NCBI GenBank assembly: GCA_021731085.1
Contig: JAKFYB010000037.1
Location: forward strand, 1-58,030
DNA length: 58,030 bases
Reading direction: 5' to 3'
From: Dehalococcoidia bacterium
GTDB lineage: Bacteria > Chloroflexota > Dehalococcoidia > DSTF01 > JACRBR01
The notes under the pieces were generated by a model. That model made no database searches, was not told the origin of the DNA, and saw nothing but the letters and a program-made list of their open reading frames with translations. Each line of letters begins with the position of its first letter. Positions within the stretch are counted from its first letter, which is position 1. Below are positions 17,049 through 25,058 of the stretch, piece after piece. Both the position numbers and the translations under genes were made by a program.

Positions 17049-17966
17049 ATGGACTTCGAGACGATCCTCTATGAGAAAGAAGGCGGCAAGGCCCGCATCA
17101 CCCTCAACCGCCCGGAGAAGCTCAACGCGCTCTCTGCGAAGTTGCAACGAGAGCTAAGCCAGGCGTTCTGGGAGGCTGACAACGACTCACAGATCCACTG
17201 CGTCATCCTGCGCGGCGCAGGGCGTGCGTTCTGTGCCGGCTACGACCTCTCGCCGATGCAGTCGCCGCCACCAAAGCGCGAGGCCAAGGACGGCGAAACG
17301 TATACAAACGTCTATCGCGGCATGTCGAACTTCGACGATGATGCGTGGCAGCTCGAGCGGCAACAGCGAGATCGCATGGCGATCTGGGACATGCACAAGC
17401 CCGTGATCGCGCAGATCCATGGCTACTGCCTCGCCGGCGGTACCGACCTCGCGTGGCTCTGCGACATCGTCGTCGCCGCCGATGACTGCGTGATCGGCTT
17501 CCCGCCAGTGCGCGCGATGGGTTCGCCACCGGCCCACATGTGGACCTATCTCGTCGGACCACAGTGGGCGAAGTACATGCTGCTCACCGGCGACAGCATC
17601 AGCGGCATGGAAGCGGCGGACATCGGCCTCGTTTGGCGCTCATTCCCCGCCGATCAGCTCGAGCGTGCGGTAGAAGGGCTCGCGTCGAAGATGGAGAAGA
17701 TCGACGTCGACCTGCTCTCGCCGAACAAGCGCATCGTCAACGTCGCGATGGAGATGATGGGCGCCCGCACGGTTCAGCGCATGGCGGCCGAGAACGACGC
17801 CCGTGCGCACCTCGCTCCAGCCGTCCGCGAATTCGGCCGCCGCGCGATGACCGAAGGTCTCAAGTCCGCGCTCGAATGGCGGGACGGCAAGTTCCAGGAC
17901 GGCCGCGGGACGGAGGCGTACCAGAAGCGCCGCGCCGAACAAGAAGCCCGCGCCCGCCAGGAATAG
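17049..17966 (+). CDS. Enoyl-CoA hydratase/isomerase family protein
   Basis: The 305-residue crotonase-fold protein has LNRPEKLNALS near the N-terminus. The first oxyanion-hole segment is RGAGRAFCAGYDLS, and the second is QIHGYCLAGGTDLAWLCD. The region PPVRAMGSPPAHMW replaces the usual glutamate-bearing loop, so true hydratase chemistry is not certain; hydrolase or isomerase activity is possible. The start at 17049 has GGAGG 6 bases upstream; the 12 preceding open codons are excluded. Probable role in acyl-CoA (fatty acid or branched-chain) breakdown, in line with the other CoA enzymes in the window. Confidence 0.88.
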   Translation: MDFETILYEKEGGKARITLNRPEKLNALSAKLQRELSQAFWEADNDSQIHCVILRGAGRAFCAGYDLSPMQSPPPKREAKDGETYTNVYRGMSNFDDDAWQLERQQRDRMAIWDMHKPVIAQIHGYCLAGGTDLAWLCDIVVAADDCVIGFPPVRAMGSPPAHMWTYLVGPQWAKYMLLTGDSISGMEAADIGLVWRSFPADQLERAVEGLASKMEKIDVDLLSPNKRIVNVAMEMMGARTVQRMAAENDARAHLAPAVREFGRRAMTEGLKSALEWRDGKFQDGRGTEAYQKRRAEQEARARQE

Positions 17967-18063
17967 GGAGAGCCTGGAGCGGCAGAGCTCCGTTCAGTCT
18001 CCGGTCATGAGAATCGTTCCGGTCGAGGCAGACGACGCCGCGAAGTAGAGGTAGTGGTAGAGA

Positions 18064-18083
18064 GACAGGTCTTTAGACCTGTC
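18064..18083. terminator. Bidirectional hairpin between convergent genes
   Basis: GACAGGTCT and AGACCTGTC form a perfect 9-bp stem in the gap between the stop of the crotonase gene (+) and the end of the methyltransferase gene (-). The position suits termination for both strands, although the flanking T runs are short. Confidence 0.5.
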
Positions 18084-18099
18084 CGCGTTCCCAGGTCCG

Positions 18100-18944
18100 T
18101 CACGCCTCCACAGCCTCGACATACGCAAGCGGAATCGTAAGCCGCAACCCACCCTCGAGATCCGCTACCGCGTTCAGATTCGCTTCGATCCGTTCGAACA
18201 CCCGAACGCGATCCGGTGCAGGCACGACATCCTTCCAAGCACCCAGAAATCCGACCTTGATCAAGTGCTGGCGCAAGAAAGCACTGCCGTTAGCAAACCG
18301 CATCGGCATGGCCGCTCTTCAACTCGCGCCACGCGCAGCCCGGCGGTCTCGAACAATGCCCGGACGCCGACGACCGTCGCGCGGTGATCGATGTGCCGCT
18401 GCAACGACGCAAGCTCGTCATTCAGGCCCATCTCGCAAAGCGTCGTGGCGAACACTTCGTAGAACTCGTCCATGTGCCCAACGAGATTCGTCGTGATCGC
18501 GATCGTTCCTCCATGCACTTGCACGCGCGCGCACTCACCGACCGCGGCGGGTGCGTCGTCGAAATTGTTCAGCCCAAGGTTCGACACGACGAGGTCGAAC
18601 TGTGCGTCGCCAAACGGCATTCGCGCCGCATCGCCGCGCACGACTCGCGCGTTGCCCACGGCCCACATTCGCTGCTTCAGCAGCACGCGCGCCTGTGGCG
18701 CCGCCCACGGGTCAAGCCCGACTACGCTTGATGTTGGCCCCAGCCGCTGTGCCAACTCGAACAGCGGAAAGCCTGTCCCGAAGCCAACGTCGAGCGCGCG
18801 CATCTCCGGCCGCAGGGGCAGGTGCTCGAACAGCAGCAGCCCCGCCATCGCCGACCACAGCGGCAGTTCGTCGTACACCGTGATCGCGTCCGACGTCCAC
18901 TCGCTCTCGAAGTCGAGATAGTCGGTCACGCCGGTCTCTGCCAC
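18100..18944 (-). pseudogene. SAM-dependent methyltransferase, apparent frameshift
   Basis: The first 200 residues read from 18944 and form a class I methyltransferase core: MRALDVGFGTGFPLFELA (SAM motif I), VVGLDPWA (motif II), VRGDAARMPFGDAQFDLVVSN (split; motifs III-IV). Near 18310-18317 the family C-terminus continues in another frame (MRFANGSAFLRQHLIKVGF) down to 18100. One missing base would rejoin them into about 281 residues, a normal length. Without repair the first frame runs on to 18261 with an unrelated tail. It is the last gene of the GNAT operon, overlapping the preceding gene by 19 bases. It is either a real mutation or a sequencing error; the substrate is unknown. Confidence 0.75.
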
Positions 18945-19462
18945 TCATCGCGAAGAACCGACATCAACAGCACATCGTGATACGCGCCCTCAGTGAAGAG
19001 CGCTTCCCGCCGCCGACCCTCATCGACGAACCCAACCTTCCGATAGCACGCCTGTGCCCGCTCGTTGAAGTCGAATACGAAGAGCTGGATGCGGTTCATG
19101 TTCATCTCGTCGAACCCGAACATCACCAGTGTCCGCAGCGCATCAGCGCCGTAGCCCTGCGACCAGCACGTCTTGTCACCGATCATGATGCCCAGCTCGC
19201 ACTTCTGGTCGGCTGCCTGCGCGTTAAACAGATTAGTGTTGCCGATGTGGACGCCATCCTTCGTCTCGATCGCGAAGAACGCGCGCTCGTACGACGTCGG
19301 CTTCGCACAGACTTCCTTCATCCAGACTTCTTCGGCAGCCTGCGACATCCCGTACCGCATGGAAAGGAAACGCGTGACCTCGCGGTCGTTGATCCATTGC
19401 GTGTTCCGTTCGAGATCTGCCATCTCAGGCGACCGCAGGTTCACCAAGTTGCCCTCGATCAT
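18926..19462 (-). CDS. GNAT family N-acetyltransferase (RimJ-like), second copy
   Basis: The 178-residue protein starts MIEGNLVNLRSPEMADLERN. It shows the acetyl-CoA pyrophosphate loop in CWSQGYGADALRTL (R/Q-x-x-G-x-G/A) and the C-terminal NERAQACYRKVGFVDEG typical of RimJ/RimL-type acetyltransferases. It is clearly paralogous to the gene just upstream, including the shared CWSQGYG segment. The start overlaps the stop of that gene (ATGA-like junction) and the end overlaps the methyltransferase start by 19 bases, so translation is probably coupled. The substrate could be a ribosomal-protein N-terminus, an antibiotic or a peptide. Confidence 0.9.
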   Translation of the reverse strand: MIEGNLVNLRSPEMADLERNTQWINDREVTRFLSMRYGMSQAAEEVWMKEVCAKPTSYERAFFAIETKDGVHIGNTNLFNAQAADQKCELGIMIGDKTCWSQGYGADALRTLVMFGFDEMNMNRIQLFVFDFNERAQACYRKVGFVDEGRRREALFTEGAYHDVLLMSVLRDEWQRPA

Positions 19463-20022
19463 GCCGTCGCCTCCTTTAGCTTCAGACCATGCAGCGCCTC
19501 GAATTCGGGACGCAGCACGCCCATCTGCACGCCAACCCTCCACACTCCGTTGCGGAACGCGAACTGGCGCGAGCGGGCCTCCTCGACAAACCCGCACTTT
19601 CGGTAGCAGGCGATGCCTCGCTCGTTGTCGGCGTACGCATGCAATTCAACCCTGCGCAGGTTCAGCTCGCTGAAGGCAAACCGCAGGGCCGTCACGATGG
19701 CGTCGGTGCCGTAGCCCTGCGACCAACAGTCCTTCTCGCCGATCACGATGCCAAGGTCACACCCGCGGTTCTCCGCCGTGATCTCGTGCAGCCCGAGGTT
19801 CCCGATATGCCGGCCTTCTTTCGTCTTGATGGCGAACAGCTGCTCCTCGAACGATGGCCGCTTAGGCGCGCGCTGCCGCAGATGTTCCTCTTCCGCCGCC
19901 AGCGACCACATGTAGCGGTTGCCGAGCGTCGCGGTGACCTCGGTGTCATTGACCCACCGCTGCATCGTCGCGGCATCCGTTAGCTCCTGTGGCCGCAGAT
20001 TGACGATTCGACCTTCCAACAT
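19459..20022 (-). CDS. GNAT family N-acetyltransferase (RimJ-like), first copy
   Basis: The 187-residue protein starts MLEGRIVNLRPQELTDAATM. It has CDLGIVIGEKDCWSQGYGTD for acetyl-CoA binding and NERGIACYRKCGFVEEAR at the C-terminus. It is a tandem paralogue of the next gene, and the two overlap by four bases. GGAGGGAG stands about 8 bases before the ATG. The gene begins only 21 bases after an intrinsic terminator hairpin (20044-20075), so most transcription from the upstream promoter would need to read through it. Confidence 0.9.
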   Translation of the reverse strand: MLEGRIVNLRPQELTDAATMQRWVNDTEVTATLGNRYMWSLAAEEEHLRQRAPKRPSFEEQLFAIKTKEGRHIGNLGLHEITAENRGCDLGIVIGEKDCWSQGYGTDAIVTALRFAFSELNLRRVELHAYADNERGIACYRKCGFVEEARSRQFAFRNGVWRVGVQMGVLRPEFEALHGLKLKEATA

Positions 20023-20043
20023 TTCGCCTTCTCCCTCCGATTC

Positions 20044-20075
20044 AAATCAAAAGGCCCACCGTGTCGGGTGGGCCT
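20044..20075 (-). terminator. Intrinsic terminator / possible attenuator before GNAT operon
   Basis: On the minus strand AGGCCCACC, a six-base loop and GGTGGGCCT form a perfect 9-bp stem followed by TTTGATTTGAA. It lies between the 42-codon ORF and the first GNAT gene, with no other promoter visible between them. Confidence 0.75.
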
Positions 20076-20100
20076 GCGCTGACTGGTTACGACGTCTCGC

Positions 20101-20229
20101 TTACGTCTGGACCATCCCCGCAGGCCGATCATTCGCCGAAAGTGCGACGAGGCGTACACGTCCGCACACGTGCGGAATTGTGCTCGCGGTGAGTTCCTGC
20201 ATACGTACTTGAGACAGCGCCATGGTCAT
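20101..20229 (-). CDS. Candidate 42-residue leader peptide or small protein
   Basis: The ORF begins ATGACCATGGCGCTG and encodes 42 residues, with MTMALSQVRMQELTA at the start and NDRPAGMVQT at the end. GGAG lies about 8 bases upstream, and a promoter-like TTGCGG-N19-TATACT lies 23 bases before the start. The stop is followed 26 bases later by a good intrinsic terminator. It could be a regulatory leader for the GNAT operon, a small protein in its own right, or a precursor peptide modified by the encoded acetyltransferases and methyltransferase. The peptide has a single Cys and no obvious control-codon run. I do not recognise the family. Confidence 0.4.
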   Translation of the reverse strand: MTMALSQVRMQELTASTIPHVCGRVRLVALSANDRPAGMVQT

Positions 20230-20251
20230 AGTCACGCTCCGGATTGCGCGG

Positions 20252-20282
20252 AGTATACCCGAAACCGCAGGTCACGCCGCAA
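20252..20282 (-). promoter_or_regulatory. Promoter of leader ORF / GNAT operon
   Basis: Minus-strand TTGCGG (20282-20277), a 19-base spacer, and TATACT (20257-20252). The spacer is two bases longer than ideal. It is the only promoter-like pair I see upstream of the operon. Confidence 0.45.
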
Positions 20283-20474
20283 GCACCGGGCACGAGATTC
20301 CGTACAGCGCGACGCCGGTCGCCAAACGCTAACCATCGCCAGAAATTCCGCGAGAAGCCGTGCAGATCACTTGAAGATCACGCCTCATTGAAGTACTACC
20401 TAGATCAGCACTATTCGTCCTGAGGGCAACGGGGCGCTCCCCGCCACGTCTACGCACGAAAGGAGTCCTGCCGC

Positions 20475-21002
20475 ATGCCGTACGCACGCACAGATCTGGA
20501 TGACAACCCACCTCCAATGCTGTTCGACGATGAGGTCGCGCCGGACGACGAGCTAGGCGACACCCCTGACGAGCCGTCGCCCCAACTGAGCATGCCCGGG
20601 CTCGCTCCGGCTCCGGTCCCTGCACCACCCCCTGTAGCGCCTCCGGCTCCCGTCGCAGCGAAGCCTGCCCCCAAGAAGGCGGCACCGAAAAAGGCAGCCA
20701 AGAAGGCCGCGCCCAAGAAGGCCGCGAAGAAAACCGTGAAGAAGACGGCGGCAAAGAAGACCGTGAAGAAGGCTGCGCCGAAGAAAGCCGCCAAGAAGAA
20801 GGTCGCGCCCAAGGCGGCACCGAAAAAGGCAGCCAAGAAGGCCGCGCCCAAGAAGTCCGCCAAGAAGACGGTGAAGAAGGCCGCGCGCAAGAAGGCTGCG
20901 AAGAAAACCGTGAAGAAGACGGCGGCAAAGAAGACCGTGAAGAAGGCCGCCGCAAAGAAGGTAGCCAAGAAGCCCGCTAAGAAGGCGGCCCGAAGGAAGT
21001 AG
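20475..21002 (+). CDS. Histone H1-like Lys/Ala-rich DNA-binding protein
   Basis: The 175-residue protein has an acidic, Pro-rich N-terminal part (residues 1-60, DDEVAPDDELGD and PAPVPAPPPVAPPAP). About 110 residues of AAPKKAAKKAA/KKTVKK repeats follow, as in bacterial H1-like proteins and the tails of mycobacterial HupB. It is very basic and is expected to coat and compact DNA. There is no globular domain. AAAGGAG lies 9-10 bases before the ATG. Internal repeats at DNA level (for example 20691-20760 against 20814-20955) suggest growth by duplication. Confidence 0.8.
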   Translation: MPYARTDLDDNPPPMLFDDEVAPDDELGDTPDEPSPQLSMPGLAPAPVPAPPPVAPPAPVAAKPAPKKAAPKKAAKKAAPKKAAKKTVKKTAAKKTVKKAAPKKAAKKKVAPKAAPKKAAKKAAPKKSAKKTVKKAARKKAAKKTVKKTAAKKTVKKAAAKKVAKKPAKKAARRK

Positions 21003-21029
21003 CGCCTGCCGCCATCAACCGTGACACCT

Positions 21030-21062
21030 GCGGAGGACAGTCCCAGCGGGACTGTCCTCCGC
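21030..21062 (+). terminator. 15-bp perfect hairpin after the histone-like gene
   Basis: GCGGAGGACAGTCCC and GGGACTGTCCTCCGC pair perfectly around an AGC loop, 27 bases past the stop, followed by TTATCT. It is a strong terminator-type stem with a weak T tract, 25 bases before the next gene. Confidence 0.7.
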
Positions 21063-21087
21063 TTATCTCCGCAGCACCGAAGGCCAC

Positions 21088-22284
21088 ATGACCACACCGC
21101 TCTCTACCCTCCGCATCCTCGACCTCACGTCTGGCGTCTCAGGGCCGTGGTGTACGAAGCTGCTCGCCGACTACGGCGCCGACGTCATCAAGGTCGAACG
21201 CCCGGGCCTGGGCGACGAGTCGCGCGCCCACGGCCCGTTCCCGCATGGAATTCCGGATCGCGAGAAGAGCGCGCTGTACCTCTGGCTGAACACATCGAAG
21301 CGCAGCATCACACTCGACATCACGACGCCCACGGGCCGCGACCTGGCCCTGCGCCTCGCCGCCCACTGCGACGCCGTCGTCCTCGACCAGCGCGCGTCTG
21401 AACTCGAACGCCTGCGCCTCATGCAGGATGACTTCGCCGCCGTTAACCCGCGCATCGTCACGACGTCGGTCACCGCGTTCGGCCAGTCCGGACCTTACGC
21501 TGAATGGTCGGAAACCAACCTCACGTCGTACGCGACCGGCGGCCAGCACTACCTCACAGGCGACGCCGACCGCGAGCCGCTGCAGAACGGCGGGTACCAG
21601 GCCCTCTACCAGGCCGGCACATGGGCCTTCGGCGCGACGCTCGCCGCGGTCTGGGACGCACGCAAGACCGGCGTCGGCCAGCAGGCGGAGGTCGCGGGTC
21701 AGGAGGTGATGGCGGCGATTCTCGAGATCTATCTGCCCGACTTCGCCTACCGCAAAGCCGAGACACTGCTGTCACGTCGCGGCAACATGTCCACGGCCGT
21801 CGTCGGCATCTACCCCGTCATCGACGGCCACATCGGCATTCACGCCATGCCGAAGAACTGGCCGCAACTGCTTGATGCGCTCGACATGCACTGGATGGCC
21901 GAGGACGAGCGATTCGTCGACAACCGCGCAAGGCTCCGCAACGACGACGACCTGATGGCGCAGATGTACATCTGGACGGCGGGCGTCACGAAGGCCGAGG
22001 CGTACGAGCGCGGAGGCCGCTTCCGCGCTCCTATCTCGCCGGTGAACACCATGGCCGACCTCCTCGCATCGAAGCACCTCGCCGAACGCGAATCCTTCCG
22101 CCAGATCGACCATCCCGCCGCCGGCACGATGCGTTACCCCGGCCCACCCGCTCGGATGCCCGCGTCGCCGCCCGAAGTCCGCTTGACCCCCACCCTCGGC
22201 CAGCACAACGCCGAGGTATATGGCGACCTCCTCGGCCACTCGCCGCGCGATCTCTCACTGCTGTCAGCCGCAGGCGTCATATGA
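21088..22284 (+). CDS. CaiB/BaiF CoA-transferase family protein lacking the catalytic Asp
   Basis: The 398-residue protein has the N-terminal LRILDLTSGVSGPWCTKLLA of family III CoA-transferases, and the downstream TGVGQQAEVAGQE segment. At the position of the nucleophilic Asp (Asp169 of formyl-CoA transferase) it reads QALYQAG, with Leu173 in place of Asp. The partner gene overlaps by four bases and keeps Asp. Known heteromeric enzymes of this family, such as BbsEF, combine one catalytic and one non-catalytic subunit. I infer the same here. Confidence 0.85.
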   Translation: MTTPLSTLRILDLTSGVSGPWCTKLLADYGADVIKVERPGLGDESRAHGPFPHGIPDREKSALYLWLNTSKRSITLDITTPTGRDLALRLAAHCDAVVLDQRASELERLRLMQDDFAAVNPRIVTTSVTAFGQSGPYAEWSETNLTSYATGGQHYLTGDADREPLQNGGYQALYQAGTWAFGATLAAVWDARKTGVGQQAEVAGQEVMAAILEIYLPDFAYRKAETLLSRRGNMSTAVVGIYPVIDGHIGIHAMPKNWPQLLDALDMHWMAEDERFVDNRARLRNDDDLMAQMYIWTAGVTKAEAYERGGRFRAPISPVNTMADLLASKHLAERESFRQIDHPAAGTMRYPGPPARMPASPPEVRLTPTLGQHNAEVYGDLLGHSPRDLSLLSAAGVI

Positions 22285-23582
22285 ACACCTCCGACCTCCG
22301 ACTTCCGACATCCAACCTTCCGTTAAGCGGCATCCGCATCCTCGACCTCACCATGGTCTGGGCGGGCCCCTCCGCCACGCGCCTGCTCGCGGACATGGGG
22401 GCCGAGGTCATTAAGGTCGAATCTGCGCGGTCGTGGGACATGCTGCGGTCGCTGCACTTCCTCAGCGGCAGCCCGCCTGGCTGGTACGACAAGGCCGCGT
22501 ACTTCAACCACAACAACCGCAACAAGTACGGCATCACACTGGACCTGCAGAGCGCGCGCGGCCGCGAACTCGCGCTGCAGCTCGTCGCGAAGAGCGACAT
22601 CGTCTTCGAGAATTACCGTGCCGACGTCATCGGCAAGCTCGGCCTCGACTACCCGGATCTCCGCGCCGTCAGGGAAGACATCATCCTCGTTTCGATGCCC
22701 TCGCACGGAAAGAGCGGGCCGGAGAAGGGCAACGTTGCGTATGGCACCAACGTCGAGCAGCTCGCGGGGCTGGCATCGCTGAGCGGGTACCCGGGCATGG
22801 GCCCGCACAAGTCGCCGATCGCGTACGGCGACCCGAATGCGGGTGCGATCGCCGCCGCCGCCGCGCTAGCGGCCCTCATCCGCCGCAGCGAGACCGGCGA
22901 AGGCCAGCACATCGAGGTCGCGCAGTGGGAGGCGATGATCGGCAACATCGGCGAGTTCGTGCTCGCGTGGCAGATGTATGTGGCGGCTACGCCCGATGCC
23001 GACATCGACGCGTGGTCCGAAGAGCAGCGCATCGGCAATCGCCACCGCTCGCGCGCGCAGGGTGTGTACGCGTGCGCCACGGAGGATGAGTGGGTGACTG
23101 TCAGCGTCGGCTCCGACGCCGAGTTCGGGGCGATGTGTGCGGTCATCGGACAGCCGGAGTTGGTGCGGGACGGGCGGTTTGCGGACGTGGTCTCGCGGCG
23201 CCACAACCACGATGAGTTCGACGCAATCGTCGCCGCATGGACGGCCACGCGCTCGCAGTACGATGCTGCGCGCGAGCTGCAGGCGGCGGGCGTTTCGGCG
23301 GCGCCGGTGCTGAAAATCCAGAAGCTGATGCAGGACGACAACCTGCGCGCGCGCGGCTTCTGGGAGACGGTCGCGCATCCCGCAGCGGGCGAGTGGGACA
23401 TGGAGGGGCCGGTGTGGCGCATGTCCCGCACGCCCGGCCACGTCCGCATGCCCGCCCCAATGTTCGGGCAGCACACGGCGTGGGTGCTTGGCGAGCTGCT
23501 TGGACTCTCGCCCGACGAGATCGCTGCGCTGGAGGCCGAAGGTGTCACAGCCCGCGAGCCGAACGCCGGCGTGCACTCCTAG
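22281..23582 (+). CDS. CaiB/BaiF CoA-transferase family protein, catalytic partner
   Basis: The 433-residue protein has SGIRILDLTMVWAGPSATRL, then AYGDPNAGA with Asp184 at the nucleophile position, and TGEGQHIEVAQWEAM. It belongs to family III CoA-transferases (formyl-CoA transferase/CaiB fold), which pass CoA through an aspartyl-CoA thioester. The ATG overlaps the previous stop (ATGA), so translation is coupled. The first 14 codons are made of CCGAC-type microrepeats (22287-22319), which give the N-terminus SDLRLPTSNLP. The acid substrates are unknown; BbsEF- or Smt-like chemistry with succinyl-CoA is possible. Confidence 0.88.
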   Translation: MNTSDLRLPTSNLPLSGIRILDLTMVWAGPSATRLLADMGAEVIKVESARSWDMLRSLHFLSGSPPGWYDKAAYFNHNNRNKYGITLDLQSARGRELALQLVAKSDIVFENYRADVIGKLGLDYPDLRAVREDIILVSMPSHGKSGPEKGNVAYGTNVEQLAGLASLSGYPGMGPHKSPIAYGDPNAGAIAAAAALAALIRRSETGEGQHIEVAQWEAMIGNIGEFVLAWQMYVAATPDADIDAWSEEQRIGNRHRSRAQGVYACATEDEWVTVSVGSDAEFGAMCAVIGQPELVRDGRFADVVSRRHNHDEFDAIVAAWTATRSQYDAARELQAAGVSAAPVLKIQKLMQDDNLRARGFWETVAHPAAGEWDMEGPVWRMSRTPGHVRMPAPMFGQHTAWVLGELLGLSPDEIAALEAEGVTAREPNAGVHS

Positions 23583-23614
23583 CATGAGCGCGGCACCGGT
23601 CAGTCCGGGCAGAC

Positions 23615-23641
23615 TGTCATTCTGAGCGAAGCGAAGAATCT
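23615..23641. repeat. Dispersed TCTGAGCGAAGCGAAGAATC-type repeat
   Basis: This intergenic stretch contains TCATTCTGAGCGAAGCG and continues AAGAATCT, with complementary ends ATTCT/AGAAT. I recall nearly the same sequence as a common interspersed intergenic element in environmental bacterial genomes. Only one copy is in this window. Confidence 0.45.
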
Positions 23642-23704
23642 ACGCCGGACACAGCCGTTAGCTTCATGCGTGAGCGTCGCGGAAGGCGGCAAGGTTGTCT
23701 CAGG

Positions 23705-24304
23705 TCACGGCGATACGGCGACGGTCGCCTTGCCTTCTTCGAGCGTGAGGCCGTAGTCGTGATCGATCTCGATCTCCGTCAGGCCTTCCTCAATCGCGTT
23801 CTCGATTGCGAACTCAACCGGCCGCAGCATGAAGCCCGGGACGTTGCCGACGGAGATGTCGTCGATGCTTGCTTCGGGGTTCTCGCCGGAAAGCGTCAGC
23901 GTGCCGACGATGCGCGCGCTCACCGTCAGCCCGAGCACATTCAGGTCCCCGGTCGCCTCACCGGCGCCGTCATGGATGCAGACGCGCAGATCCTCGAACG
24001 GGGTGTCTTCTTCGTTCGCCCACGACTCCGCGCGCGATGCGATCTCGCTCTCCGTGAATGTCACAGCGCCTGCCTGTCCCGCATCGACGGCCTCGTGGAA
24101 CTCATCCCAGTTGCGCTGGAAGGAGTCGCTGTTCGCCTGATTGATCGCGAGCTCACCGCCGCCCGGCTCGCACGGCTCCGGACCACCCGTCGCCATGAGC
24201 GCCGTCGTCGTCGCGCTGAGGATGACGAACAGCAGGGCAAGGCTGAGGACGATGCCGCTGATGATGCCCAGGATGGAGCCGGTGAAGAAATGGATGATGA
24301 ACAA
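23705..24304 (-). CDS. Hypothetical membrane-anchored protein
   Basis: I do not recognise this family. The 199-residue protein has one N-terminal membrane helix (about residues 5-37, rich in Ile, Leu and Ser). An extracytoplasmic domain follows, with a Cys pair (EPCEPGGGE and LRVCIHDG) and a C-terminal beta-rich part with many Glu, Asp and Ile. It may be an anchored lipid- or ligand-binding domain. The gene starts 9 bases after the RDD-protein gene and should be co-transcribed with it. Confidence 0.65.
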   Translation of the reverse strand: MFIIHFFTGSILGIISGIVLSLALLFVILSATTTALMATGGPEPCEPGGGELAINQANSDSFQRNWDEFHEAVDAGQAGAVTFTESEIASRAESWANEEDTPFEDLRVCIHDGAGEATGDLNVLGLTVSARIVGTLTLSGENPEASIDDISVGNVPGFMLRPVEFAIENAIEEGLTEIEIDHDYGLTLEEGKATVAVSP

Positions 24305-24313
24305 GAGAACCTC

Positions 24314-25000
24314 TTACTTGTTAGCTACGACGACGACCGTTCCAGCGATCTTATCGTGCCACGTCTGCTTCTGGCTGTCCCAGATGCACCAGAGGTAGTT
24401 CAAGAGCTGGAGCAAACTCCCGACGAGCGGCACCAAACCAATCAGTGACGGCGCAATCGCCCGGAGGAAGCCCGACCCATACCCCGGAACCGCGCCGTCT
24501 CGTGCCCGAAGGACGCGGAGCCCGACGATGCGCTTGCCCCAGCCGCCGCCCTTGGCGTTCGCGATGACCTGATACGCGAAGACGGACAAGCCGAATCCAA
24601 CGAAGAAGCCGATGATGATGGACGTGATGAGATCATTGGTCTGTTCGTCGCGCTGGAATTGCGTGAAAACTTCTTCCTGGCTGGCGTTGACCGCCACGCC
24701 GACGATCGTCGCAAGGATGATGGCCGGGACCATGGCGATGAGTGAAGCAAACAGACCATCGAGCAGATACGCCCCGAAGCGCGGCCAGAAGGCCGCGTAG
24801 GTCATGAACTGCTGTTGTGGCTGATAGGGATCGCGGTCGTAGTATCCGGGCCCGCTCGGAGCCGGCGGCTGATCGGGCGCTTGCCACGCAGGCACGGGTG
24901 CTGGCCTCACGCCTCCTTGCGGCGCCGATATCGTCGCGCGGCACGAAGTGCAAAATGCAGCGTCGTCAGGGTTGTTGGCGCCACAGTACGGGCAGAACAT
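24314..25000 (-). CDS. RDD family membrane protein with N-terminal zinc ribbon
   Basis: The 228-residue protein starts with a double CxxC zinc ribbon (MFCPYCGANNPDDAAFCTSC). A Pro/Gln-rich linker follows, then an RDD domain with FWPRFGAYLLDGLFA at the first helix, GGGWGKRIVGLRVLR, and about three or four membrane segments to the C-terminus. RDD proteins include Na+(Li+)/H+ exchangers and many unknown membrane proteins; the N-terminal ribbon is a common fusion. The following gene, 9 bases on, encodes another membrane protein, and the two may act together. Confidence 0.88.
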   Translation of the reverse strand: MFCPYCGANNPDDAAFCTSCRATISAPQGGVRPAPVPAWQAPDQPPAPSGPGYYDRDPYQPQQQFMTYAAFWPRFGAYLLDGLFASLIAMVPAIILATIVGVAVNASQEEVFTQFQRDEQTNDLITSIIIGFFVGFGLSVFAYQVIANAKGGGWGKRIVGLRVLRARDGAVPGYGSGFLRAIAPSLIGLVPLVGSLLQLLNYLWCIWDSQKQTWHDKIAGTVVVVANK

Positions 25001-25058
25001 CGCGCATCCTTTCGCTTGCGCGATAGTACGCGTTGCATATCCAGCACCGCAAGTAGGG

